From assembly GCA_026686845.1 (NCBI GenBank), contig JAIVEN010000007.1, positions 32,733,001 to 32,797,000 of the forward strand: a stretch of DNA of 64,000 bases, in the 5' to 3' direction. Below, piece by piece: positions 51,111-61,600 of this stretch. This stretch comes from Adenanthera pavonina. Lineage: Eukaryota > Streptophyta > Magnoliopsida > Fabales > Fabaceae. The notes under the pieces are model-generated. The model had not been told where the DNA came from. It made no database searches and saw only the letters and a list, made by a program, of their open reading frames with translations. The position numbers and the translations under genes were made by a program. Position 1 is the stretch's first letter; the number at the start of each line of letters is the position of its first letter.

Positions 51111-52387
51111 TCAGGTAATGGCAAAAACTCGTCCAGGCATCGTGGGCCTCATCATCGTATCGTCACGCCTTGGCTCATGACAACCTCGAGCAATATGTCC
51201 AGGTCTCCCATAATTAAAACAAAACAAGCACGGACTGTCACCATGACTTAACCCACATTTTGTGCACGGGTTTGATGTACTACCTGACCCGTACTGAGAT
51301 GACGCTAAATCTCTTCCTATATGCTCGCTCTGACTGGAACTCCCCCGGTCAAAGCCTCCTCGATAAAAGGGTCCTCTACCAAACTGACCTCTATTGCACT
51401 GATCTCTACCAAATCTGCCTCTACCTCTACCATGACGGCCTCTATTATGGCGACCTCTTCCTCCATTAGAATCTGTACTGCCATTGCTGCTACCACTACC
51501 TGAACTACTTCCTTTGCTGATTCCTCCTGTAGGTCCTAGGTGAGAAAAGGGCCAAATCATGGAATTCCTTCTATGTTCCTCAAACTCCTTCATTCATCTG
51601 TATAGGGCATGAATCTTCACACACAAGTCCTCAAAGGACACAAACTCCATCCCAGATAGCCGCTCCTTAATCTATGGATGAGCTCCCTCAAACAACCTTT
51701 GAGCCATCCACCTATCATCAGGATAATTATTCAAATAAGTAGAATATTTGACTAAGTCCAGAAACTGATCAATGTAATCATCCACCAATAGATTCCTTTG
51801 CTAAAAAGTTAGAAACTCAGCCTCCTTCTGTATCATTAGGGCTAGAGGGACATAGTATGCAAAGAACCATTCCTTGAACTGATCCCAATTCATAGGAGGA
51901 TTTATCACTTCAACATTTGGGAAAACACTCCTCCACCATCTCTTGGCCTTCTTTTCAAGCTTAAATGCTGCCAGTGGCACCCTTTGCTCTAAGGTATAAT
52001 TCATTACACTGAAGATATTCTTCAATTGTTTTATCCAATCTTTAGCCTATGAAACATCCATGGTACCTTCAAAAGCCGGAGGATTGAACTTCTAAGTCCT
52101 TCAACTGTGAAGATATACCCCTTCTTCCAACTCTTGGGGCTCTCTCAAGCTTTACTACATTCTCATTCATCCTCTCCTGCGTTCAAATCCACAAACATAC
52201 TGGCCTCTTCATTCACTTCATCCTGCTCTTGCCTATTCATTTGCTCTTGCAACCTGTTCAATGTCTCCCCCTGAGTATTTACTTGATTACTGAGGCTAGC
52301 CAACATCTCATGCATCTGTCTCATGAGATCACTGTTACTATATCTTCCTCTACAAGACATTCTTCCTACACACAAGCAATAACACAC
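51111..52387 (-). pseudogene. gypsy gag remnant (capsid and zinc knuckle)
   Basis: The start near 52354 reads MSCRGRYSNSDLMRQMHEML followed by a glutamine-rich helix. The capsid part at 51801-52025 has LEKKAKRWWRSVFP and NWDQFKEWFFAYYVP, the WW..F...F motif of retrotransposon gag. The basic nucleocapsid region at 51111-51593 is rich in RG repeats and carries a zinc knuckle CFNYGRPGHIARGC in which the second cysteine of CX2CX4HX4C is tyrosine. Stops separate the pieces. Confidence 0.85.
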
Positions 52388-52490
52388 TCAATTATATGGT
52401 TCTGGACTAGCATTACAGTGGGAATATAGTCTATATGTTGAAAATTATGCCAAGTAATACTTCAAGCAGAAACAATGCCCCAAAATCATT

Positions 52491-52502
52491 ACTCTAATAC
52501 TA
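52491..52502 (-). promoter_or_regulatory. Primer-binding site (initiator Met tRNA type)
   Basis: The minus strand reads TAGTATTAGAGT directly after the LTR end TTACAAT. It matches 9 of 12 bases of TGGTATCAGAGC, the site complementary to plant initiator methionine tRNA. It lies about 140 bp before gag, as expected. Confidence 0.7.
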
Positions 52503-52504
52503 AT

Positions 52505-52930
52505 TGTAACATTCGGCCACTTCTTTGGGATTGACTACTGTCTCCACAAACCAACACAAGCCCTTTCGGTGTACTTTATCCTCACTCACACACCTCCTTC
52601 CCAGGAGGTCACCTATCCTAGAATTACTCCAAGTCAAGCACGCTTAATTGAGGAGTTTTTAAGGGATAGGCTACTGAATAGGCAGGTGTACCTTGTTGAT
52701 ATAGATAGTACATATAAATTCCTTTAGGCTATCCTTAACTGTATAGCTCCATACTTATACAGTCTCTGGATCCCTCTCGTTTTGGTATGTATTCGATTCA
52801 TTTATATGCCCCTCTCGCTTAGAAGCCTACCAGGAGCTGCTTCTAATCCGTGCCTCATCACTTTTTATCTCACACCCATTTTCTTGCACCGGCGATCACT
52901 CTCCGCCCTCATCAGTGTTCGGATGTCACA
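52505..52930 (-). mobile_element. Cassandra-type LTR carrying 5S rRNA sequence
   Basis: This 426-bp unit has TG and CA ends (plus-strand TGTAACATTCGG to GGATGTCACA) and contains a 5S rRNA-derived segment at 52597-52649. A 5S segment inside a short LTR is the hallmark of Cassandra TRIM elements. On its right are about 64 bp resembling a Cassandra interior, with a 'ggaagctggtggg' polypurine-like tract (minus strand) next to the LTR and a PBS-like 'atcagagccc' at 52981-52992. It shares no sequence with the 2.48-kb LTR at the other end of the gypsy body. Confidence 0.8.
52597..52649 (-). other. 5S rRNA-derived segment within the LTR
   Basis: The minus strand reads AATTAAGCGTGCTTG, then a diverged 9 bases, then AGTAATTCTAGGATAGG, then TGACCTCCTGGGAAG. 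This corresponds to the internal promoter part (A box, intermediate element, C box) of plant 5S rRNA. Only about 53 of 120 bases are present and there are internal changes, so this is not a 5S gene. It may retain or have lost RNA polymerase III promoter function. Confidence 0.85.
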
Positions 52931-52994
52931 TACCCACCAGCTTCCATGTGGTTCGTCCTCAAACCATACCGTACTGAGAGATCGGGCTCTGATG
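52931..52994 (-). mobile_element. Cassandra-like interior, cut at the primer-binding site
   Basis: Read on the minus strand it begins CATCAGAGCCC (part of a Met-tRNA primer site), contains 'tggtttgaggacgaaccaca' and ends in a purine-rich tract abutting the LTR. No second Cassandra LTR lies on its far side. CACTA-type sequence starts at the ACTAC repeat at 52995. Confidence 0.6.
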
Positions 52995-54039
52995 ACTACC
53001 ATAATTGTTGCTAACTTTTAATATACCTATATTTATATAAATTCATATTATTTTGATTATTTTGATTTAATTTTCAATTTTAGTTATTTAAAAGCAATTA
53101 TTTTGACAATCATAATTTTTTTATGTTAACTAAGTTATGCCAAATTAAAAAAAAATTCATTTAATGACAAATTCCAAATTTTTTTATTTAAAGATAAATT
53201 GTAAATTTTTTTAAGGAAATATTCAAAATTATAATGAAGTAATTAGAAATTAAAATAGATTTGAAAAATTATACATTGAAATTTGTAAATTAAAATAAAG
53301 TAATTAAAAAAATAAAAGTGCTAAATAAAATAAAATGTACGAAAAAATATAAAATCTATAAATATCCTTAAAATTTCTTAAAAAACTACCACCGATACTT
53401 TGACTGATCTGGGTGCACTTGCTCCTCAAAATCTTACTGGTCCTGATGTGCCTAGGGATCTAATGTAGAATGAATCGGATAAAGACTAGGTGCATGACCA
53501 CTAGAGCATGATTGGAAAGGTGGAATGACAATTGGTGGGATCTAAATAATTGAGGGAGCGCTACCAAGGAAAAGCTAGCCAACTACCTGCTGGACTACCA
53601 TAGCAGCAGCCTATAATGCAGCAATAGAGGTGGCCTCCTACACTATCTGAGGCACCTGAGCCTGCAGCTCCTGATACTAGTTTTGCATAGTGTTCAACAT
53701 CCGATACATTTCATCATATGATGGCATGCCAAGTGGTGGTGTAGATAGGGATGATCATGAAGTAGAGAATGAATGTCCACACACATGCATGGCAAGAGCT
53801 GCCTAAAATCTAGGTTAGCGTGATACCTTGACCTAACCTTCGAACTCTAACTGGGTATTCTGGCACTCCAAAAGTTGCTTGTAGGAGCTGCACTCCATCC
53901 TCTACTACCTCAAATATTGATCCCTATGACTCCATGATCTCCACAATCCGTTGCTGAATATTGTTCTGTTCAAATGAAAAAGATTTATTAAACTAGGATT
54001 ATAAAAGTATTTTAAATTTAATAAAGGTTATAAATTAAA

Positions 54040-54640
54040 GTAATTACAATAATGGTCTGTACGGCCCCATTAGCTGTACTTCTATCCTTGTGCATGTAAG
54101 TATGAATCCAAATATCCCCCAACGGAACCTCTCCCTACTGTTGTTCTTTCTACAGATATTTTCGGTACAAATGTGGGAAAAAATAATTTTACAACCATAA
54201 AATTTTACAAATTTCAATTTATACCAATTCATGCCTTGTTTATGCGAAGGTCTTGGATCCAGCAATGTGGCCAATAGTCGATCTCGCTCTATTCTCTCTA
54301 TTATTGGCCACTACTGCTTGTACATATTATTAATGCAGTTATTAAAATATGAAATTTGTATGGCTTGATATTATATTAAATTTTAAAATTAATATAAATT
54401 AATGTTAATAAATTTGGCTGCATACCTGACGCGCTTTGCTAATCCTCAATATGATAAAATCTCTCCCAATCAGTAGCATTTCAAACCCACTTTAGCCTCA
54501 CAGCAATATTGTCCTCCTCCATGGACATGTTACCACTCCTATTTGCCTTGTGGTACAACCTATTTCACGTGTTCTTCCATGACAAACCTATCTTCATTAG
54601 ACAATATAACTTGTGCTACCCAGTTACATTAAACTTGGGC
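54040..54640 (-). pseudogene. CACTA-associated transposase remnant (Transposase_24-like)
   Basis: On the minus strand a frame with several stops contains LYCLMKIGLSWKNT, NRLYHKANRSGNMSMEE and NATDWERFYHIED. This resembles the plant En/Spm-associated family in which a W...K..L.. stretch is followed by an acidic 'DWK.F' motif. It lies downstream of the DUF4216-like piece in the same sense, the usual CACTA order. Assignment is by general pattern only. Confidence 0.45.
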
Positions 54641-55570
54641 TGCACTTTTTCTTTTAGAAAAGATCATAATATTAATATAACATGAGTTCAAATAGAAAAA
54701 CAAAATAAATTAAAATATTTTAATTAACACCAATACTTGAATGACCTCTATGAAATGCAAATTCTTGTGGTCCATCGGGACCTTCTTCCAATCAGTATGA
54801 TATATGTGATGTATATCATAATTTCGGCCCAAGATGGCCAAAAATTGGTTTAGCAGCCCACTTTCTTCATCAACTAGCTACATGTTGTTGGTCTTTTGAC
54901 TTGACCCCACAACAACTCGCTGGCCCATTAGGAGGTTCCATACATCTTGCTCCATGATCCTTTAGGCAGTATGCTGGGGAAATCGGTATGAAAAAATAGA
55001 ATTTTTAATATAGTTTAAAACATGATAAATTATAATTAAGATAAATATAAAATGCAAAAGTTATGCTCAATCTCAATATTCCACCCCTTCGCTATTGTGC
55101 AGGAGTAAGATCAATGTTGCCTCGCTCATGGTTAACGTCCTCATCGAGGAAGCCCTCGCATCCTGGAGGGGGATGTCAAGGAAGAATTCATCCATCTGCC
55201 CCTCATCATCATGCTCTTGGTTGTAGGTAGGCTGCTAGGAGGTGCTGGGCTACTGGAAGGATGCAAGGTGCTCGAATTTGTGGGACTTCTGGCTATCATT
55301 CGTCTTCAGAAAATCTGAAATTTAACAAAATAAATTATATTATTAAATTTCAAAGTAAATAGTGAAAATATAAGAAATAATATTTTAAATAATCATAAAA
55401 TTAAGAAGGAAATAAAACCTTGCTAAGGTTAAAGTTTCATGTTCTTCAGGAAATATTGAGTCTAAGTTATTTGGTTGGATTGGTTCACACTCATAGGTTG
55501 TGTCAATTTCATCCCCCATGTCATACAGGTCACGAGGTTTGATGTGCACAACCATGTTCTAATCCTTATT

Positions 55571-56002
55571 TCACTCATCTTCTACATAATAAACTTGTTG
55601 TGCCTCAAACACGAGTATATGTGGCTTATCATGTTCATGTTCACTAGTGTGAATCAATTGAGAGAAATTGACTAACATGATGCTGATATCATCATTAACA
55701 ATGCCATCCATAGTTGTTGTATTTGCCCATATGCATTTGAACATAACCATTGTGAATTGACCACTATAATTAAATTCAAATATATCCACAAGTTTCCCAT
55801 AATATGGCACACCTCTAAATTGCACATTACCGTCTTGTACCAAATGTGCCAAATACCCCACAATTTTGAGTTTGTAACCCTTCATCATGTCATATTGTGT
55901 GGAATTTGAACCCATTGACATTATATGTGGTGAACTCCTAGCATGATTGATTGGGCCTACAGAAAGTAATCTGAATTCAATTGAGTAAAGCGGCATGGTC
56001 AT
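55571..56002 (-). pseudogene. DUF4216-like domain of a CACTA transposon protein
   Basis: The open frame of 143 codons contains YDMMKGYKLKIVGYL, VQFRGVPYYGKLVDIFEF and FTMVMFKCIWA, followed by a PHILVFEAQQVYYVED end. 'YYG.L.DI.EL.Y......FKC.W' and '.EPFILASQAQQVFYV.D' are hallmarks of DUF4216, found next to the TNP2 transposase in plant CACTA elements. The frame is open here, but start and flanking parts are broken, so it is part of a decayed element. Confidence 0.75.
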
Positions 56003-56078
56003 TCCCTATTCATCTGAAAAACCATTGCACAAACTCTCTGTGAACTCTTTTGTCAACCTCTGCAGATGATCTACAACT

Positions 56079-56318
56079 TCACATTTGGTGCTTCACAATA
56101 CTTCTAAATTCCCTACATGAATGGTACACTTTAAATTTAAAAATACGTTCACAAAGAAAAAAATTAAACAAATTTCGATGAGCTTGCAACTTTTCTTTTG
56201 CTGTTAGCATGAAATACTCATAGCCTCCAACTACTTTTCTAACTAGAGGGATTAAAGAGTTTGGCATTGAGGGGCCCTCATCATGGTAGTCATCAACACA
56301 TTGAGGATGATGGAACAC
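56079..56318 (-). pseudogene. DUF4218-end-like remnant of a CACTA transposase
   Basis: 79 codons contain PLVRKVVGGYEYFMLTAKEK, QAHRNLFNF and FRSIVKHQM. In CACTA proteins the segment after DUF4218 reads like 'L...E..QAH.YVL.N......PYI..H'. The similarity is partial. It sits just upstream of the DUF4216-like domain in the same sense, which supports the call. Confidence 0.5.
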
Positions 56319-56555
56319 AGTCTAAACACCTCAAAATATCTAGAACAAAATGTCAAGACCTCATCCCTAAATACCCTTTAGTGATTGAACCTTTTGGCCA
56401 TGCCTTATTTTGAACATACAACTTTAATTTTTCCGAAAATCTATCAATCAAAGAAAATAAATCTAAATATGAAATTAGAAAATAATAACAAACTTACTTG
56501 CAACCCTTGCTTCTCCAGTAAGATGTATAGTCAAATGAACCATGACTGTGAAGAA

Positions 56556-58650
56556 TGTAACATCCTAACATCCAAAGGCCCACACTAGATATACACATAC
56601 AAGAGGACCATTGAAAGAGAAAGAGTAAAGGGGCGGCACCGCGACAATACCATCTAGAGCCATAGTGTGAAAGGTGTTTGGACCAAAATGAGAAAAGAAG
56701 CAAAAAGGCACAACGCCATGACCTCAGATTTGGAGCCGTGATGCTAATGATAGCAATTGCATCAGCAAATTTCTAATGTAGTGGACCAACTTTCACCGCA
56801 CATAATTTCTTACTCCAACCTTTAATTGACCTAATTTCAAAGCCTATAAGCCACTCTACATCTCCTTTAACAACGGGCATAGACCGCATCTCAAAATTCT
56901 TTCGTATGGAGATTGTGGACATCTATGACCAAAATGGTCACTTTTAGTCGAGACTTACTCCAACACCTTCCCATTTTCACACCACACATCTTTTAGCCAT
57001 CCGACCTTTTCCAATAGATCACAAATCACCTAAAACCATTGTCCAAGGAGGTTGCATCTTAAGGAAACCTTTTTCCTAAGATTTGACTCTCTTGAACCCC
57101 AACCGAACTAATGAGTTAGGTATCCATTTTCTCCAAGCCTTACCAAATCTTAAGCCTAACTTCATAAACCACTCTTGCACATCAAGACACACATAGGCCA
57201 CCCATTGCTAGGGGCTTGAATTCACTATGACAGCAATGGGCTAAGATTCCCTGACATACCAACCCAACCACTACAACAATCCTCACAAATGCATTAAGAT
57301 GATTCACTACCAAATCATCTAGGCACACAGTAACACATGACTCATCATACATATTTATGCCTAAGATAGCCTCATCCAATAATGAGGTTATAAGTATCAA
57401 GGGTCACACATAAAGGACATAGGCATGAAATTGGTCCTAAGGGAACACGTGCACAACATAACATGCATTCTCAAATAAGCACATACCATATAGGTACTCA
57501 AATATCCCACATGCCCTTGAAGGGACTCATTCCCCTTCATATTCTCCTTGCTAGAACTAGGTTTCATTCCTGAAAATGTTTTTCCATAAGGGGTGAGACA
57601 AAAGTCTCAGTAATCAAGGAGCAATCTAAACAAACACAAGCAAGGCTTTAAACATATGAGGTACAATATGTTAGTTAATCACTTAGCATGACATCGATAT
57701 GAATACAAGGAAATGATACAAGCTCATATAGATATATACACTATATATGCAAGTAATGCCATAAGCCATACCACCTGAACACAAGGCCTCGTGTGCTATT
57801 TATCAGATTTGCATATCACGTGGTATTAAGCTATCGTCACCCAACAATATCATGCTCTCTCAATGTATGACTCATGACAATGCCCAATGTATGCTAACAT
57901 GTCATCTCATGCCGTATGTATGTCATCATGCTAGCATATCATTATCATTATATAAGATGTCTCACGGGGATGCATAATAATCACATATATATATCCATCA
58001 GTATCCATCAATCTTATAGGCTTATACATATTCCCATTAACCAATTTCATTCATTATCCTTATCATCATGTAAAATCAAACAGGGTTTGCATAGTATTCA
58101 AGATCAATGCTCATTGTATTCATCGTCATATACATATATACATACACATACATATTCATTCATATTAGTCATTTTTATCCATTGTCATCATTTTATCATT
58201 ATCATGCTATCAAGCTCTCATGTTCAATTCGTCATAATTAATATTGTCATTATTATCATTGTTAAGATCATGTCAACACTATATCCTTACACATAATATC
58301 AATAAGTATAACACAACGATTATAAGCCAAGACTCACTTGGGCATATATACATATACACATACATAAATACAGATACTCATATAAACATACAAAATTAGC
58401 CATATCCATTTCTTATGACAATTTCTTTCTAAAAAGATATAGGGTTTGAGAAAACTTACTAGCCATGATATAAAACATATATCATGATATGAAAAGTTCA
58501 AAACTCATTAAATAAGTAAAGTTACTCCTAAGTTACCTCAGGTTGCTCAACTCGTACTTTACCATGGTAGGCCATAGAGTCTCCATTACATATACACAAG
58601 AGAAAAATGCAAATCCAAGTCAAAACAACAGTATTCAATGCCGACAACTC
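56556..58650 (-). mobile_element. LTR (family 1), interrupted on the right
   Basis: The sequence starts TGTAACATCC and carries family landmarks: 'aaggggtgagacaaaagtct' near 57588, 'acaaggcctcgtgtg' near 57780, 'atatcatgatatgaaaag' near 58479. At 58651 a SIRE-like LTR begins, and the family-1 sequence does not resume before the window ends. Sense is inferred from the related LTR at 45278. Confidence 0.65.
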
Positions 58651-61600
58651 TGTTAACAAGGCTGACTTCCCAAGAGGGGGGTGAATTGGGAAGATTGAAA
58701 TTTTTCTGTATAAAGTGAAGTGGGTGAAGATATCATAGTATAATGAAAGAAATGAGTAAAACATAGTAAGCTGATAAGTAAGGATAAGGAGAAGAAAACT
58801 CAGTGATTTTGTAATATCCCTATTTTTATGGGATGTTATAAAATGAATAAAAGATGAGAAACGAAATGAGATGAAAAGGTTATATATAATCGGGCTTTAG
58901 AAGGAATTAATTTCTCATCTAATTTTCTGGAAGAAGTTATGCTTGATCCTTAATTGGAATTAATTTTCCATAAGGTCCTTAGCAGAAATTAATTCCAGAA
59001 CTTACCCCGAAAAATATGTAATATATCACTTGAATGAAAGCCCGCTCCAAGCTGAGCGTAATGGTATAAGTATTGCATGCTCGGGAGGTCTAAGTTGAGA
59101 GATAGACCAATTTGAAAGTTAATGTGAATATTGAAAAGGAAATAATAAAAAATTGGTCTTTGGGTGAAATTACAAGAAAGTGCCCGAAAGAATGGATAAT
59201 TATATTTTGACCCGGCTTAAGGGCAAAATGGTCATTTCCACATTAGAAGTAAAATGTGAGTAATGAATTGAAGACCCAAAAATAAAAAAGTTGATATCAT
59301 AAAATGCATGAGGAATTGGAAAAAACGGAGAGACACCGTTAAGTATGAAGAAGGGCAAAGAGGTCATTTTTCCCAGTTAGATGAAAAAATAAGAAATTAT
59401 ATTTTTGCCCTTAAAGAATTATTAAAAGGACATCCATGTCCTTAAAGTCATAAAAATTACGATGAATGAGTATGAGAAATATCTTGGGGAAAATTACACC
59501 TAAGGACCCGAAAGTTTTAAGAATTATAAATTAGCCCCGGGTCAAGGGCATTTTTGTAAATATGAAAAACTACAGTCAAAATGAAGCTCTCAATGAGTTA
59601 GACCCAATGGAATATAGCAAGGAATCTATTGAGATCAAAATAATGGTTATTGGGTAATTAGGATTTAATATCAATATTTTACCCGATAAAAGTCAGTTTA
59701 GACTGCAGGAAAAGGCAGTATTGATTCAAGGACAATGAATGGACCTTGATAAAATATATTTTGGGTCAAGATAATGATTTTGGTCCAAAAGATATCTTTG
59801 GATAATCCTGTACTAATATAATGACAATTTTAGCAAAAATAGCAATCGGTACGAACGAACTCAATTGGTAAAGAGTATATTGATCCATAAAAGTTATTAA
59901 AGAAATTTTTGGTCAAGAATGGGATAAGTGGCGTGCTGCAGCTGATAAGGGACCCTAATGGAATTACTTAAAAGCTTTATTAGTCAAAAAGCAATCAAAG
60001 TCAAAGTTTTAATTAATAAAAGTCACTTTATTATTGTTTAATACTTAATCACCTTAGTTAAAGTTTCATCACGTCTTCTTCAGCTCAAAACACGCACAAA
60101 CAGAGGTGAGAAAACGGGAAAGAAAGCGTAAAAGAGAGATAGCAAAAGGAAGAAGGAAAAATCACAAGTTTGATCCCAAACTCTCATGGTAAGTTCCTTT
60201 GGTGATTATCTTGTATCTACTCAAGTATGATAGTGTTTTATGGAGTATTTCTCTCTATTTTTGCTCTGAAATTTCTGCCTAGAGAGAGAGTAGAGAGAGA
60301 AAATGAAGCCATGAAGAAAGTGATCCATGAAAAGTGATGTATAGGCTTCAAGGATTAAGATTATGCCATTAGATTACAAATTAATCGGGTAGATATTTTT
60401 CTACAAATTTCTCAAATTTTCTGCCTATTTAGGGTTTGAAAAGGAAAGGGAATTTCATGATTTTGACCCCAAAAATGGATTCCTTGGGTCCAAAATAGGT
60501 AGATACAAGTATGTTGTACAAGAAAAGCTCAAAGGAGAACAAAATGGAATTTTTAGTTCAATATGCCACTTTGTGAATGAGCTTAATGAATCAGTGGCTC
60601 ATGATATTATTTCATGATGCTATAGCGTTTCAAGAAGTGTTTTAAGATCAATGGAAGTGTCCATAAAGTTTGGAGATCATTGGAAAGCAAGAAGGTAGTT
60701 ATTTTCCCTATTATGCTTAATGTTGTCATACTTTGTTTCCATGATAATATGACTATGCCATATAATTGTTTGAATGCTTTATGATGTATTTTCATTGTTG
60801 GATGAATGTTTGAAGGGTTTTATGACCCTAGGATATCCATTTTACAAAGTGTTACCATGCCGAAATTTTTATGGAATTGTATGGCATAATATGAAGTTAT
60901 GATTTTCATTGATGATTTTATGAAATGATATGATGATGTGAATGCATAATTGGGTGTAACTACTGAGATTCTTTGAATCTCATTCCTTTCCAAATATTAA
61001 CCATGCTAGGGCAAGGACATGGGAGTATTTAAACACATGCAAGGGAAATGAAGAAGGTGATGGAGAATTACTTGATTTTGCAAGTTATAATGTTAAGTTG
61101 AGAAAATATGTATCATGTATGTATGAGATCAAATTCTGTAATTATACATGATTATGTTCCTTAAAGTCCTCTTATGATGTTATGTGTGGATTTGGAATCA
61201 ATAAATGTTGATGTATGAGGTTTATGAAGTTTATTATGTAAGTTATGACATAAGTTGTTTGAGATGACCAGTGTTGAGTTGAGCAAGGGAACTCTGTTCA
61301 AAACAGAGCATCCTATATAAGTGTTATGTATGCTCTTAAAGTATACAGAACAAGCTTTTCATAGAGCTAAAGAACACCTAAATTGGACAAGTGTATGATT
61401 TATAATGAATTTTGGAAAGTAGGGTTCAGAACTGGACAGTGTTAGAAAAACTGGAACTTACATTATGAACACTGGATTTTTCAAAAGACACCATAAAATT
61501 GTGTATAGCTCCAAAAAATCAGTAATTTAAATTTATGGAAAGCTCTAAGTCTTAGGAAACGAATGCCACTGGTTTGAAACCATTTGGAGCTATAAAGAAG

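Larger units (their letters stand above)
45278..52504 (-). mobile_element. Ty3/gypsy chromovirus (Tekay/Del-like), 3' LTR only
   Basis: Read on the minus strand the order is a PBS-like site (52491-52502), gag, protease, reverse transcriptase, RNase H, integrase, a chromodomain-like tail, a polypurine tract, and a 2.48-kb 3' LTR (45278-47757). The order PR-RT-RH-INT defines gypsy elements. The C-terminal tail and the conserved phrase just before the LTR (AATTTCGAGGACGAAATTTT) fit the Tekay/Del lineage. Many stops and frame shifts make it inactive. The expected matching 5' LTR is missing and a different LTR lies at that position. Confidence 0.9.
44212..56555 (-). mobile_element. CACTA (En/Spm-like) element, split by insertions, right end missing
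   Basis: The left terminus CGCTACAAAAAAAAAAAAG is a one-base variant of the CACTACAAAAA end. It is followed by subterminal motifs typical of plant CACTA elements: 'gttataaccactac', 'aaaaaccgctaca' and 'agcggttcataaccgctgg', alternating in both senses up to 45277. Transposase-associated remnants on the minus strand lie at 54040-56318. The composite LTR insertion at 45278-52994 separates the two parts. Its removal joins 'ctaaccactac' to 'cataattgttgctaac', which reads like another subterminal motif. The right part is interrupted at 56556 by an LTR and does not resume in the window. Confidence 0.7.

Noticed and set aside
52597..52649. A genuine 5S rRNA gene
   Set aside because: Only about 53 of 120 bases are present, with internal changes, and they lie within a TG...CA-bounded LTR.
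45273..52999. Treating ACTAC as a proven integration duplication of an ordinary gypsy element
   Set aside because: The right border is not an LTR end and five bases can match by chance. It is kept only as support for the composite-insertion idea.
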